The notes under the pieces: model-generated | What the model was told of the DNA's origin: nothing | The model's database searches: none | The model's input: the letters and a program-made list of their open reading frames with translations, nothing else | Part shown: positions 28,178 through 39,200 of the stretch, piece after piece | Layout: each line of letters starts with the position of its first letter | Numbering within the stretch: the first letter of the stretch is position 1 | Program-made: the position numbers and the translations under genes | Source of the DNA: Paenibacillus curdlanolyticus YK9 | GTDB taxonomy: Bacteria > Bacillota > Bacilli > Paenibacillales > Paenibacillaceae | Length of the DNA stretch: 64,000 nt | Assembly: GCF_000179615.1 (NCBI RefSeq) | Contig: NZ_AEDD01000011.1 | Span: 186,001-250,000 of the forward strand | Direction: 5' to 3'

Positions 28178-29230
28178 ATGGAGACAAAGAGAATAATTGA
28201 GCATTTTCTTCAAGCTTTAAAAAAAACTACTATCACGCTTGAAGAATTGGAAGCTCTCTTTAGCGGTGTCCGCATTGACTGGAATGAATTTTCCACTGTG
28301 CTGCTATGCCTTGAAGAAGATAAGACGTTGGAAGCAGTGAAGTCAGCAGGCCGGACAACCAGGTCGCCAAAGTTAGCGTACCGCTATCGGGTGAATAAGC
28401 ATTTGATTAGCAGTGCGAGTCGGAACTTGTTGAATATGGATCAGCTTGCCTATCATTCTTCTGTTAAATTGGACTATTACCATTCTGTTTCAGTTCAGGA
28501 ATACGAGCAAGATAAACAATGGATTGCACGAATCGACCAATACATAAAGCATAATGGATTTCCTGAAGAAGCTGCGCCAGCTCCCGAACGAAGCTTTCAA
28601 TTAGTTAGTAATGAAAAATGGATAACGGATTTTGGCGGCGAGACTCTTCTGAAACGGATTGGTTTGTGGGAGCAAATGCGAATTTATCCGGTATCTGATC
28701 CCTTAATGTTAGCGGTTAATCCGGGGCTATTCGACGATCCCATTAGGAACGAGTGTACGCATCTCATTGTTGAGAATAAGACTACTTTTCAAGCGCTGCT
28801 TCCGGTTCTTCGCGATACGGCTTTCCACACGCTCATTTACGGCTGTGGTAACAAGATTACGGGTAATATCGATATGTTTCCATTGCAGTACCCTGTGAAT
28901 CATTGTGAACATCAATTCTTTTATTTTGGAGATTTGGATTACGAAGGGATTCGAATCTGGTATGAGACGAATAAGCAAAGACCAATCAGGCCGGCAACTA
29001 TTTTCTATGAAGCCTTGCTTGAAATGCCCTTTGTTATCGGAAAAGATAACCAAAGGAGAAATGATGCGTCCGTTCAAGCTTTTTTAACACATTTTACACA
29101 GACGCAGTGTGAGAAGATTGAACGATGCCTGACTTTCGGAGGCTATTATCCGCAGGAAACATTAACAACATCGCAATTGCAGCTGCTATGGAGGAGAGAA
29201 CAGTGGAAGCAATGGATCGAAATGAACTAG
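28178..29230 (+). CDS. jetD: Wadjet protein JetD (Toprim nuclease subunit)
   Basis: A 350-residue protein. The C-terminal half carries Toprim motifs: Glu199 in LIVENKTTF, GCGNKI, and the DxD of FYFGDLDYEGIRIW (Asp252, Asp254), as in the DUF2220/JetD family related to topoisomerase VI A subunits. The N-terminal part (1-130) is a winged-helix-like region. In studied Wadjet systems JetD is the nuclease that cuts small circular DNA held by the JetABC SMC motor. It is the first gene of the operon here and overlaps jetA by 28 bases. TTAGGGGA precedes the ATG. Confidence 0.85.
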   Translation: METKRIIEHFLQALKKTTITLEELEALFSGVRIDWNEFSTVLLCLEEDKTLEAVKSAGRTTRSPKLAYRYRVNKHLISSASRNLLNMDQLAYHSSVKLDYYHSVSVQEYEQDKQWIARIDQYIKHNGFPEEAAPAPERSFQLVSNEKWITDFGGETLLKRIGLWEQMRIYPVSDPLMLAVNPGLFDDPIRNECTHLIVENKTTFQALLPVLRDTAFHTLIYGCGNKITGNIDMFPLQYPVNHCEHQFFYFGDLDYEGIRIWYETNKQRPIRPATIFYEALLEMPFVIGKDNQRRNDASVQAFLTHFTQTQCEKIERCLTFGGYYPQETLTTSQLQLLWRREQWKQWIEMN

Positions 29231-30729
29231 AGGGTACGCTTGCAGGGTTTCAAGATCGTATGTCCAAAATTGCACTGTTCGATCCATTATTCGAACTTCA
29301 ACGCAAAAAGCAAATGGATTTGGACGGTCAGCCGATTGCAATGATGGAATTGGGATTACTGACGCTGCTGTTTTTCTTCGAACAGAAGCTGATGCGATAT
29401 GCGAAGGTCGGGGTGAAGGATTTAGCCTCTTTTTTAAATCATCTTACAGCGGAAAAGTATCGTGTGGAGCTGGTTGAATGGGAAGAGCTGTCGCGTACCA
29501 TCATTCAGGTGTTTCGTCCGGCATCAGGCAAGAAGAGGGAGTTTGCATTTTTTAACTGGGAAAATCTTGAGCAACAAACAGTATACACGTCCATCTTGAA
29601 AGCTAATGCGTTTGATTCGAAGACAAATACGCAATATTATGCGCTTGATGAGGATGGGCTGGAGCTTGTTTTTGCCACCAAAGAGTTTTATTCAGAATTC
29701 CAACTCTCGATTCATCAGCTTGTACTTCGTAAGCAATTGGAGAAAGGTGAGTTCCAGGGGGCGCTGCGACAAATTAATGAAATGCGTGTTGACGTTGAAT
29801 CATTACAAGACCGGATGATCAAGCTAGAGCATGAAATTAAGAGGAATATTGCGTCCGAAGAAACGATCCACCGGTATTCGATATTATTAGAAGATATATA
29901 TATGAGATTGCAGCGTGAGAATGATGAGTTTGAAGAGCTTAAGCAGTTTGTAAAGGAAACGAGAATGCGGCTGCATGCGGACATGAATTTAGAGAAGCAG
30001 CAGCGTGCCTATGAATATATTCTTAAAATTGCAAGTGAATTAGAGAAAGTGCATGGCGACCATTCGGGGTTGTTGAAGCAGAGTATGGATTTGAAGAATC
30101 AAGCACTCCATTCCGCCAAGGAGTCACTCTATTATACGGGAATAAGCGCTTTTAATTTTGATCAGGATATTGCAAGTCTTGTTATGGGTTCCCCGCTTCC
30201 GACTGAAGCCTTGAAGGCGGTAACCGCACCATTCATGGGGCTTGAACAGACCAAAAGTTGGTCGCCGCTAACGGTATTTGCAGAACAGAGTATAACAGGC
30301 CAGAATGAGCAGGAGCCTCGAGAGGACGCATTTCTGGAAGTAACCGAAGAGGAGGATATTAACGGGTTCGCTAGAAACAGGCAGTCTTTTTTCAAAGTCA
30401 TTATGGGATTGGTAGTAGAGCAATTAGAACGATATGAATCAGTAGAGCTGCAACAATTATTCAATATTCTCAAAAATAACGGTCGTTCTGAATGGCTGAC
30501 CTATCGAAGTTTCTATGATTTCTGGTTAATACTGCATCAACGTAGCCCGGTACGAGCCGTTTTTTCAAACCAAGATAGTTGGGATACAAGCTTGGCGGAA
30601 GTATTCTCACTCTTGGGCAGGCGTGTTCTTCTAGTACAGGAGCTACCACAAATCATAGCCGATGACGCAACACGTTACCAAATTCAGAATATGAAGCTTT
30701 CCTGGGAGGAGGAACGAGATGCTCTATAA
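29203..30729 (+). CDS. jetA: Wadjet protein JetA (kleisin/MukF-like)
   Basis: About 508 residues, mostly helical, with winged-helix-like ends and a central coiled coil (QINEMRVDVESLQDRMIKLE, then RLQRENDEFEELKQF). It fits the JetA/DUF5716 family, the kleisin analogue joining the SMC heads. The GTG start at 29203 is chosen because GGAGG lies eight bases before it; ATG 29188 and ATG 29212 are in-frame alternatives. It overlaps jetD upstream and jetB downstream (11 bases), so translation is coupled. The identity rests on operon position as much as on sequence. Confidence 0.75.
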   Translation: MEAMDRNELEGTLAGFQDRMSKIALFDPLFELQRKKQMDLDGQPIAMMELGLLTLLFFFEQKLMRYAKVGVKDLASFLNHLTAEKYRVELVEWEELSRTIIQVFRPASGKKREFAFFNWENLEQQTVYTSILKANAFDSKTNTQYYALDEDGLELVFATKEFYSEFQLSIHQLVLRKQLEKGEFQGALRQINEMRVDVESLQDRMIKLEHEIKRNIASEETIHRYSILLEDIYMRLQRENDEFEELKQFVKETRMRLHADMNLEKQQRAYEYILKIASELEKVHGDHSGLLKQSMDLKNQALHSAKESLYYTGISAFNFDQDIASLVMGSPLPTEALKAVTAPFMGLEQTKSWSPLTVFAEQSITGQNEQEPREDAFLEVTEEEDINGFARNRQSFFKVIMGLVVEQLERYESVELQQLFNILKNNGRSEWLTYRSFYDFWLILHQRSPVRAVFSNQDSWDTSLAEVFSLLGRRVLLVQELPQIIADDATRYQIQNMKLSWEEERDAL

Positions 30730-31489
30730 CGATGACAAGGTAATGCAAGCCTTTCGAATCTATACACAATTAGCAATGACAGGTTCTGCTGAGAAAGAAG
30801 TACAGAAGGCTTATATGGTAGATGACCAAGTTCGGGGACTTGTCGATCAGTTTGCCGCAGAGGTGGATTGTACGGTTATTGCTACGGGAGAACAGTTGTT
30901 TCTTATTCCGCTTGTTCGATTATCTCCTTTTCATTTCAGCAATGATTATATGAAGAAGACTTATTTGCGGGCTGCTGCGGTAAACGCTGATTTATATCTG
31001 ATGTATGTAACGATTATGGTGTTTATAGGCGCCTTTTATGATAGCTATCAAAGCCTGGAGCCGACTCGGAATTTTATTCCACTCGATGAATGGGCAGCTA
31101 TCGTGCAGGAACGAATCGACTCGCTGCGAGAGCATGACGAAGAGAAGCTTAAGTTGTATGAGAAGGAATTTTCATATAATTGGTCTGCAGTAATTGAAAA
31201 ATGGGACACGATGGATGACATTAAGGAGACTGCGAAGCGGCAAAGCGGAAACACGATAAGTCGACTAAGTTTTTTGGATACGGTTAAAAGATTTCTGGTA
31301 GAGCAGCAGGTGGCGGAAGAAGTAGGCAGCGGCGAAATCGGGCTTACGGAGAAAACGAAGGTTATTGTTCAACGTTATTTTATGGAGCTTGAATATAATC
31401 GCGGTATTCTTCAATTCTTATATGATATGGACGGATCAAAAAAGATGAGCGAGGAGGCTCGCGATTATGCCCGCAATATCAAAAATTAG
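30719..31489 (+). CDS. jetB: Wadjet protein JetB (KITE/MukE-like)
   Basis: A 256-residue helical protein of the size and place expected of JetB, the KITE subunit (MukE analogue) that binds the kleisin. Features are a two-winged-helix-like body and the acidic YDMDGSKKMSEEARDYARNI tail. GGGAGGAGG precedes ATG 30719 inside the end of jetA. It overlaps jetC by 23 bases. No catalytic motif is seen or expected. Confidence 0.7.
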   Translation: MLYNDDKVMQAFRIYTQLAMTGSAEKEVQKAYMVDDQVRGLVDQFAAEVDCTVIATGEQLFLIPLVRLSPFHFSNDYMKKTYLRAAAVNADLYLMYVTIMVFIGAFYDSYQSLEPTRNFIPLDEWAAIVQERIDSLREHDEEKLKLYEKEFSYNWSAVIEKWDTMDDIKETAKRQSGNTISRLSFLDTVKRFLVEQQVAEEVGSGEIGLTEKTKVIVQRYFMELEYNRGILQFLYDMDGSKKMSEEARDYARNIKN

Positions 31490-34400
31490 ATTCACGCATG
31501 TCCTCTATGAGGGCGGCAATAAACGATATAATGACGAGACCTTCTTCTTCGACGGCCACAATGGAGCAATTGTACTGGAAAATGGCGGCGGGAAAACGGT
31601 GTTTATTCAGACGGCGCTTCAAGCGATACTGCCGCATACAGAGCTCGCGGGACGGAAGCTGAAGGATACGCTGCTGCTTGAGAATGGTCCTGCGCATATC
31701 GCTATAGAATGGATTCTGAACGATAAGCCTCGTCGGAGATATGCAGTCACTTGTATTAGCCTCTTTCTGAACGGTAACAGTGTGGATTCCTACCGATATG
31801 TGAATGAATACGGAGAGCATGACCCAGATAGCATTGATCGTATTCCGTTTGTCAAAGAAAATATGGGGAGAACGAGACCGGCTGATAAGGGAGAAATACA
31901 AGATTATTATTCGTCGATGGCACATCGGCACCATCTTAAGGCCCGAACCTTTGATACGATTAAGGCGTACAAAGGTTATTTGGAGGAAAACTTCCATATT
32001 ATTGCCTCTGAGTGGGATGCTGTTGTGAAAATCAATGATACCGAAGGTGGTATCGAGAAGTTTTTTGATGAGTGTAAAGCAACGTCGCAGCTGTTTGATA
32101 GACTGTTGATCCCGACGGTCGAGCAGGCAATGGAAGGCTTCGAGGAAGATCGCTTCGTTAATATGTTTGAATCTCATCGCGAAGGGTTCAAAAGATATAA
32201 GGATTTGAAAGAGCAAATTGAAGACAACAATGGGATTCAGCTGCAGCTAATCCAGTATGTCAAGCTGCATGAACAACTTCATAATGCTGAAGTGAAGTAT
32301 GATGAGGCGCGCAAGGAAGCTCGTACATACCGGGAACTTGTGCAACTGCAGCATCGCGAGCTCCAAGCGGAGGAAGCGAGACTCATTGAAAGCCAGCACA
32401 ATTGGAAGAGCCATCACGATGCATTGATCCGGGGTGAGAAGTCGCTTGAGCTTGCCGAAGAAGAGCAGGAGAGGATGAATGCAGCACTTATTCTGGTACA
32501 GCTACGGGAGGAATCTGACGGCTTACAGCAAAGGCGAATTGACGCTGAGCGTCATTATTACTCTGGACAGTACGCGGAACTAAGAGTGAAGGCGGAGCTG
32601 GCGAAGTCTAGGCGAGTCGAGTTGAGGAATAACCTGAACCGAATGGAGCAGAGTGAAGATGAACAGCAGATCCATGAGCGGTGGGAGCAAGCAGGCGGAC
32701 AATTACGAACTGCATTCGAGCAGGATGAAAAGCGGATTTCACATAATTTGAATGAGCAGATATCAGAGCTATCTACGTTGAAGGCTAATCAGCAAGAGAC
32801 AGAGAAACAACTGAAGAGAATTGAAGCTGAGATTCGACAATGGGAGATGCAAGTAGGGCAGAAGCAGTCGAAGCTTGAGGAGAAGCGGGAATATCGGAAT
32901 AAACTAGCTAAAGGTATATTGGCGAATCCCGTTCTCGAGAAGGTAGAGGAGCAAATGCCGATCTGGTCCGCGCGGCAGCAACGTGTCGAGATGGAACGCC
33001 TTGCACTTCTTGAACGATCGAAAATATTGGCAGCGGAACGTGGCGATATTATAGAGCAGCAGAAGGCGAACGAGATTAAATGTCGTCATATAGATCGTCA
33101 GAAAACAGTGAACGAACAGCAAATGAATCATCTCGAGGCAGAACACTTGAATGTTCGGAATGAGCTTGGAAATCTGCGGTCGGACTGGGATCGTTTGCTA
33201 TCGGTATATGAGAAGCTTACTTCGATTACAGAACGGCTTCATGATGGGATTGCGAAGCGGCAGGACCAGAAGAATTATTTGATGCTGCAAGAAAGATATG
33301 CATTTCGTTATGTTGATGATTATAACGATCAACAGCTCTTTTTTGCAGATCCGTCTATTGAACGTAGGCTGCAAAGCTGGAAACGGCAATTTTCTATGCT
33401 GCAAACTGGTGTTGAATACCTGGCAGGAATCGAGATTGGTAAGCAGTTGGAGATAGCTGATCGATTATGGTCGATTACGCTCGTGACAATCGAAGCGGAT
33501 AAAGCGGCACTCGGTTTGAAGGTAGCCGAGGCTGATGACATTGTCTTTCCAATCCGGATCCTCAGCGTATCGGAAGCAGTATCCATTATACAAGGTAATC
33601 TGCCGCATATGGAAGATCGTTGGGTTGTACCTGGGCATTGGAACTATAATACCGACTCGGAAGCCTTCGATAAGTGGAAGCAATCGCTACAAGAAGAGGC
33701 GATGTCTGTTAGAACGAACCGGGAAAAGAAGGAAGCAGAACTGGAGGCGTGGTGGAGAACGGAGCAGAGTCTGACAAGCTTCGTTGCGACATACCCTCTC
33801 ATTCGATTTAATGAAATCGACAAATCAATCCGTGAGAGCAGAGAGCAGCTCATCCGATTGTCACAGGAAAGTGTGAAGTTGGATCATCGTTTGAATGAAC
33901 TGATGGCATTAGAGGGACAATTTCGGTCAGACTCGGAAGTGATGCAGGCAGAAATTCAACAATTGGGCATCTGGCTAAGAGATGGCCAGCAGTATATGTT
34001 AATTGGATCGGAAATGCAGAAGCTGGAAGAAGAAATTGTGCCAATCAAGGAACAGATTGCAGGCTTGCGCTCGCAGCAACGCATGAAAGATTTCCAACTG
34101 AAGCGTACACTAGATGAACGGGAAGGCATTGAAGCAACAATTACGGATTTGAAGATAGGCCTTCAAAACTTGAAGAGCAATGAGTTATATCAGGCGGTAC
34201 AATCCTTTGCCTATGTGAATACCAATCATACATTAATTGAATTGAAAGAAGCATATAAGGCAGTAGACCGCGAACGAGATGGCATTGGGCGGGTACGAAG
34301 CCAACTGGAGCTTGAATATAATCATGAGCAGGAACGTGAAGTGCAAGCACGGACAGGGATGACGACACTTTTGCGAGAGCATCCGAATCTGGAGCAAGAG

Positions 34401-35897
34401 GCGCAGTTGCCGGCGGACATGGATACCTTCAATAAGGAATGGTGGGAACGTGTCGAGAAATATCGCGAACAAGCAAAGAACGCAGGCGAGAAATTTTCTG
34501 ATCAACATATGCAATTGATGAAAATAGAAGCGACAATTGAGAGAATGCTCAAGGAATTTGGAGAACAATTTCCTGGGGGACAACGAATACAGTTTGATGA
34601 TAACCTGTTCGATGTGAAGAATAACCTGCGGCTCAAGGCGGAGCAGCTCGAACAGGAACAGAAGGAATTAAAGCAGCGCAGCAAATACATCGAACGTCAT
34701 AATCGAGAATTGGATAGCGTACTGCAGCTGTGGAATCAATATATTTTGCTGCATCGTCTGGAAGATATTCGACTAGCTCCAGCGCCGATTGAAGAGCAGC
34801 ATCGGAGAGAATTCGATTACGCCCGGATGGATTACACAGAGCGTTCGATCCATTTGCTCGAATCGTGCAAGCAAGCTGTCGATAAGGAACAGATGAACGT
34901 ACGCAAAGGAATTCAAAGCATGAAAGCTTATTGTCTTGAGCATGTAAAGGATATTAAGCTGCGGCAGATGGTCATTCAAGGTATCGAGTTTAAAGAGACT
35001 TATACCGATATTATGGAGTTTCAGCAGGTGATGGAAACGAGAATTCAGAAGGCGATTCATATTATGACGGAGACGATTCAGACTCATGATCGTGAATTGC
35101 AAGAGTTTATTCATCGTATTCATACCCATTTGAAGCAGATAGCGAATGAACTGCGGGAGCTGCCCAAGAAAACTCGTATTCGCACAGCCGATGGATGGCG
35201 TGAAATTTATAGCTTCTTTATACCAGAGTGGGATAATCATGAGGGCAAGGAGCGAATACGAGAGCATATTGAGTGGATTCTAATTCAATTAGAGAAGGAG
35301 CAGTACCAAGATGAGCCGGGTAAGGACATCCAACAGAATGTTCGTAAAAGCTTGGAACAATGGCTAGATTCGAAGCAATTGATAAAGGCTGTAATGAAAG
35401 GTGAAGCAATGAAGGTGTCATGCCGCAAGGTTATGAACGATTATCAAGTAACGAAGGCGGCTTATTCCTGGGAACAGTCGAATCGTTGGTCCGGCGGAGA
35501 GAAGTGGAGCAAGAACATGACGCTATTTCTTGGCCTGCTCAATTATGTCGCTGAGAAAAGGCAGTTTATCCGGGCAAATATGAAGCTGCACAGAAGCGTT
35601 ATTCTGGATAACCCATTCGGGAAAGCATCAAGCGATCATGTATTAAGCCCGGTATTTTTTATTGCGGAACAACTTGGTTTCCAAATGATCGCTTTGACAG
35701 CGCATGCTGAAGGAAAGTTTCTGCAAGATTATTTTCCGATTGTGTATAGCTGCCGTTTACGGTACACAACGGATTCCTCCAAGCAAGTTGTTGAATCAAC
35801 CAAGCAAATTCGGCATGCGTATTTCAAGGATAATGCACCACAGACACTTGAGCGCATCGATGGGAGAGCCGGGCAGATGACTTTATTTGATTTTTAG
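31467..35897 (+). CDS. jetC: Wadjet protein JetC (SMC/MukB-like ATPase)
   Basis: A 1476-residue SMC-type ATPase. The head has Walker A GGGKT in VLENGGGKTVFI (38-47) and, after about 1250 residues of mostly coiled coil rich in Glu, Gln and Arg, the ABC signature SGGEK (about 1342) and Walker B VILDNPFGKASSDH (Asp about 1381). JetC powers loop extrusion on plasmids in Wadjet systems. It ends the operon with Met-Thr-Leu-Phe-Asp-Phe. No frameshift is seen in the 4.4 kb. GGAGG precedes the ATG. Confidence 0.85.
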   Translation: MPAISKIRFTHVLYEGGNKRYNDETFFFDGHNGAIVLENGGGKTVFIQTALQAILPHTELAGRKLKDTLLLENGPAHIAIEWILNDKPRRRYAVTCISLFLNGNSVDSYRYVNEYGEHDPDSIDRIPFVKENMGRTRPADKGEIQDYYSSMAHRHHLKARTFDTIKAYKGYLEENFHIIASEWDAVVKINDTEGGIEKFFDECKATSQLFDRLLIPTVEQAMEGFEEDRFVNMFESHREGFKRYKDLKEQIEDNNGIQLQLIQYVKLHEQLHNAEVKYDEARKEARTYRELVQLQHRELQAEEARLIESQHNWKSHHDALIRGEKSLELAEEEQERMNAALILVQLREESDGLQQRRIDAERHYYSGQYAELRVKAELAKSRRVELRNNLNRMEQSEDEQQIHERWEQAGGQLRTAFEQDEKRISHNLNEQISELSTLKANQQETEKQLKRIEAEIRQWEMQVGQKQSKLEEKREYRNKLAKGILANPVLEKVEEQMPIWSARQQRVEMERLALLERSKILAAERGDIIEQQKANEIKCRHIDRQKTVNEQQMNHLEAEHLNVRNELGNLRSDWDRLLSVYEKLTSITERLHDGIAKRQDQKNYLMLQERYAFRYVDDYNDQQLFFADPSIERRLQSWKRQFSMLQTGVEYLAGIEIGKQLEIADRLWSITLVTIEADKAALGLKVAEADDIVFPIRILSVSEAVSIIQGNLPHMEDRWVVPGHWNYNTDSEAFDKWKQSLQEEAMSVRTNREKKEAELEAWWRTEQSLTSFVATYPLIRFNEIDKSIRESREQLIRLSQESVKLDHRLNELMALEGQFRSDSEVMQAEIQQLGIWLRDGQQYMLIGSEMQKLEEEIVPIKEQIAGLRSQQRMKDFQLKRTLDEREGIEATITDLKIGLQNLKSNELYQAVQSFAYVNTNHTLIELKEAYKAVDRERDGIGRVRSQLELEYNHEQEREVQARTGMTTLLREHPNLEQEAQLPADMDTFNKEWWERVEKYREQAKNAGEKFSDQHMQLMKIEATIERMLKEFGEQFPGGQRIQFDDNLFDVKNNLRLKAEQLEQEQKELKQRSKYIERHNRELDSVLQLWNQYILLHRLEDIRLAPAPIEEQHRREFDYARMDYTERSIHLLESCKQAVDKEQMNVRKGIQSMKAYCLEHVKDIKLRQMVIQGIEFKETYTDIMEFQQVMETRIQKAIHIMTETIQTHDRELQEFIHRIHTHLKQIANELRELPKKTRIRTADGWREIYSFFIPEWDNHEGKERIREHIEWILIQLEKEQYQDEPGKDIQQNVRKSLEQWLDSKQLIKAVMKGEAMKVSCRKVMNDYQVTKAAYSWEQSNRWSGGEKWSKNMTLFLGLLNYVAEKRQFIRANMKLHRSVILDNPFGKASSDHVLSPVFFIAEQLGFQMIALTAHAEGKFLQDYFPIVYSCRLRYTTDSSKQVVESTKQIRHAYFKDNAPQTLERIDGRAGQMTLFDF

Positions 35898-35966
35898 TCG
35901 AACCGAATATTGATTTAGAATAGATTGTCCTTATTTCATATCGTTTTGTGTCACAACATCAAGAAA

Positions 35967-35989
35967 TTCGATACACCCGTTGTATCGAA
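35967..35989. repeat. Perfect 9-bp inverted repeat at the sigK remnant edge
   Basis: TTCGATACA-N5-TGTATCGAA. The right arm runs into the sigK-like segment starting at about 35978. It could be a recombinase site arm or chance. Confidence 0.5.
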
Positions 35990-36083
35990 AATGAAATCCT
36001 TATGCATTTGCGGCTATGTGAGCCGGATTGAAAAGCGGGCGTTGATGAAGCTTTAACATGAGTTTTATAAGGTGAAGAAGTAG
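35978..36083 (+). pseudogene. sigK remnant (two pieces joined out of frame)
   Basis: Bases 35978-36013 encode [12 protein letters not shown], the SigK segment where skin elements interrupt sigK in B. subtilis, but differ from the local sigK at wobble positions. Bases 36013-36081 match the last 69 bases of the intact gene at 68 positions and are joined in a different frame; the middle of the gene is missing. A hairpin follows at once. It marks the right edge of the insertion bracketed by the sigK 3' repeats. Confidence 0.8.
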
Positions 36084-36089
36084 GACTGT

Positions 36090-36115
36090 GACCGCTCCTG
36101 CCGGAGCGGTCTTCA
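36090..36115 (+). terminator. Terminator-like hairpin after the sigK remnant
   Basis: A perfect 9-bp stem GACCGCTCC/GGAGCGGTC with loop TGCC, followed by TTCATTAT. It may be the original sigK terminator displaced from the intact gene. Confidence 0.55.
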
Positions 36116-36241
36116 TTATATTCGATAGTAGATCAGAATGATAATGTTTAAAATATTCGACGAGGAATAGAGTTGAATGATATATAATAAATTTAGAAAT
36201 TAATACCTACTTTATGACAATTAAACTTGAGGAGAAAACAA

Positions 36242-39200
36242 ATGCAGGACATCCTTAAATTATATCGTGATAGATTGACCGACTTAACAGCCAATAATAA
36301 AAGTCTTAGATTAACGCGATTAACTAACAAAAATCATTTTGATATTCATACGTTGGAAAGTATAGAAAATGGACTCGAAGTTCGTGTAATGGAGGGAATT
36401 TGTGCTCAGAGTGAAGAGATTTTGCTTATGCCACAAAATAGTCTCGAGGAAGGTGCTATTTTAGCGAATCGCAAGCTGACCCAATTGAAACGGGAAATAG
36501 ATTTAATTGAACAGGAAACAGGTAACAACCCTTTTTATATAGGATATGGATTTCTTGAAGGTTATTTAGTCCCTGAATTTTTTGTTAGATGTCCGATTTT
36601 GTTTTATCCTGCGAAATTGTTGAAAAAATATATAAACAACAAACCGTTTTGGGTATTAGAGGTCGGTGAGGAGAATCCGGCATTTATTAACCGAACTTTT
36701 ATAATGGCTATTCAGAAATACATAGGTGGGGATATTAGTTTATCAATTCAAGATCAACTAGAAGCACTGCCTAAAAGTTTGTCGGACGTTTTGCCTTTTC
36801 TAAGGGAATTACTACGGAAACATGACGTTACAACGGCACTTGAGCTAGAAGAAGCTACTATCACATCTTTCAAAAATATGAAGAAAGAAAATATCCCTCA
36901 AGTATCAAAGGGATTTACGTTATACCCTTATGCGGTTATGGGCAAATTTCAACAATCAGCTAGTACGTTGTTGAATGATTTTAATGCATTGCTTGATAAT
37001 CCCCCTGAGAGCGGCTTTTTGAGAGAATTGTTAGAAGGGGCTGAAGAAGACGAAAAGGCTTTTGATGAAATTTCCATTGATGAGTTGAACTCCGTTCATC
37101 CATCAGATAATTATTTTGTCCTTGATACTGATGCGAGCCAAGAAGCGGTTGTTGTTGCGGCAAGAAATAAAAAAGGGCTAATTGTTCATGGTCCACCTGG
37201 AACTGGTAAATCTCAGGTTATTGTAAATCTAGTTGTCGATCGCATGTCAAAAGGGCAAAAGGTTTTGTTAGTGTGTCAAAAACCAGCTGCTCTCGATGTG
37301 GTCTATAACCGATTGGGTCAGATTAATTTACAAAATAATGTAGCATTGATACATGACTTCAATAAAAATAAAGCAGATGTCTATCAGAAAATTGCTTCTG
37401 TTATTGAGCGTTCCATTCCCACTACAACGATGGATTATACGAGAATTTCGAATGAGAAGCATGCCTTAGCCGTAAAACTAAATCAGATTGCAAGTTCGTT
37501 ACATGAAGTGAGACCATTCGGGAAGAGTCTTTATTATTTGTATAGTAAGGCAAAATATGAGCAAGCTGAAATTTTTGAAGTTGAGGATTTGTTGCATAAC
37601 ATCACCTATGATGATTTAGAAGCACATCTAGTTGATCTTAGGACAATTATTGAACTCAAAAAGAAGTACGACAATAGAAACTACCCTTGGAGTAAACGTA
37701 AAAGTTTTGCTAACTTTTCGATTAAGCAGCATCTTGAATTAAGTAATGTATTAGATCGTATGGTGACAGAGATTAAACAAGCAATCGGTATCAAAACTGA
37801 GATTCATCTTTTGTTTGAACCTGTATATTATCTTGAAAACGTTCATTTGCTTCATGAGCTAGAGGTGGGAATTGAAGGGCTGAAAGAAAGAAGCTTGCAT
37901 AAGCATATTGTAAAATTTTTCAACGATGAGAACCGTGAATATGAAAACGAAGAACAATTAAGTTTTATTGGAACAAAATACAACTCAATTTTTAAACAGT
38001 TAAGTGCTTTAAATGGTCTTCCTGAACCAGTCGAAAGCCTAGCTTATGATGAAGCAGTAAAATGGAAAGAAAAAATAACGTTATTCGATGATATGAACAA
38101 AAAAATATCGAGATTTGTTAATTCGAACTGGTACTCATTAAAGAAGGAGATTCAAGAACATTGTAAAGTCCAGGGAGTATCGTTCGATGGTCATTCTGTT
38201 CGAGAATATCGAGACAAGATTGAGTCATTTTTACTATTTGAGAAATTACGTCGAGAAACATTGGAAACTTATTTTTTCGCAGACCCTTTAGTGGAAAATA
38301 ACTTAAAGCATTGGAATGAATGGTTGAAAGCAAAGGATAAGGCTATTAAATTTCTACATGCTTATGTGCAGGCTCAAGTAGCATTTCCGGATTGGCTTAA
38401 AAATCCTGAGAACAGCAAAGCCCTGGAGGAATATCACAGCGAAGCTTTTATAAAACAAGTTCAACGACTTATTGAGCTTACAGCCATTACTCAAAGTTTA
38501 CATAGTAAATTGCGTATCTTAGAGAATTATTTAATTAATGACGAAATCGCGGACTTCATGAAGAGCCTTAATAAAGGGAGTTACGATACCTCTATTTATG
38601 AGGGGCTTCAGAAAACTTTAGATCAGTTTGATAGTTTGTGTCGCTTGGATCAAATGAAAGAGGAAATGGGAAATCTGAAAAAAGACCTCCTTGAACGTTG
38701 TGAAAAGAAATCTACGCTAGAAGATACACTGGATGTGGTTAATAATTGGATTTGTCTTATTCGAAATAGTTTTCTTCACGCTTGGATTTTACAAGTTGAA
38801 GCATCTGATCCTCATGTAAAGGATGTTTCAACGGAAATCTACCAGCGGAATGTACAACGATATGGCGATCTTCTAAAGGAAAAACGTAAGGCAGTCCCGC
38901 CTATGATTGACTTGTTATTGGCAAACAACTCAGTGCAAGTAATGGGACAAACTAGACAGAAATTGAAACATGAGTCGAATAAAAAACGTAAACTAATGCC
39001 GCTTCGCCAAGTAGTAGGACATTTTTACGAGGACTTGCTTAAGCTTGTGCCATGTTGGTTATGCACACCCGAGGCTGTGAGTGCCATTTTTCCAATGAAC
39101 CAGGAAATGTTTGACCTTGTTATATTCGATGAAGCCTCACAATGTCCGGTTGAAAATGCGGTTCCTTCCATCTATCGTGCAAGACAACTGATTGTTGCAG

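Noticed and set aside
38760-38790. An RNSFLH (R-x4-H) motif in the large helicase, which could suggest a HEPN ribonuclease domain
   Set aside because: It lies in the helical insertion between Walker A and B where COG1112-type helicases have a conserved Arg/Trp-containing helix; no HEPN-like helical domain could be outlined.
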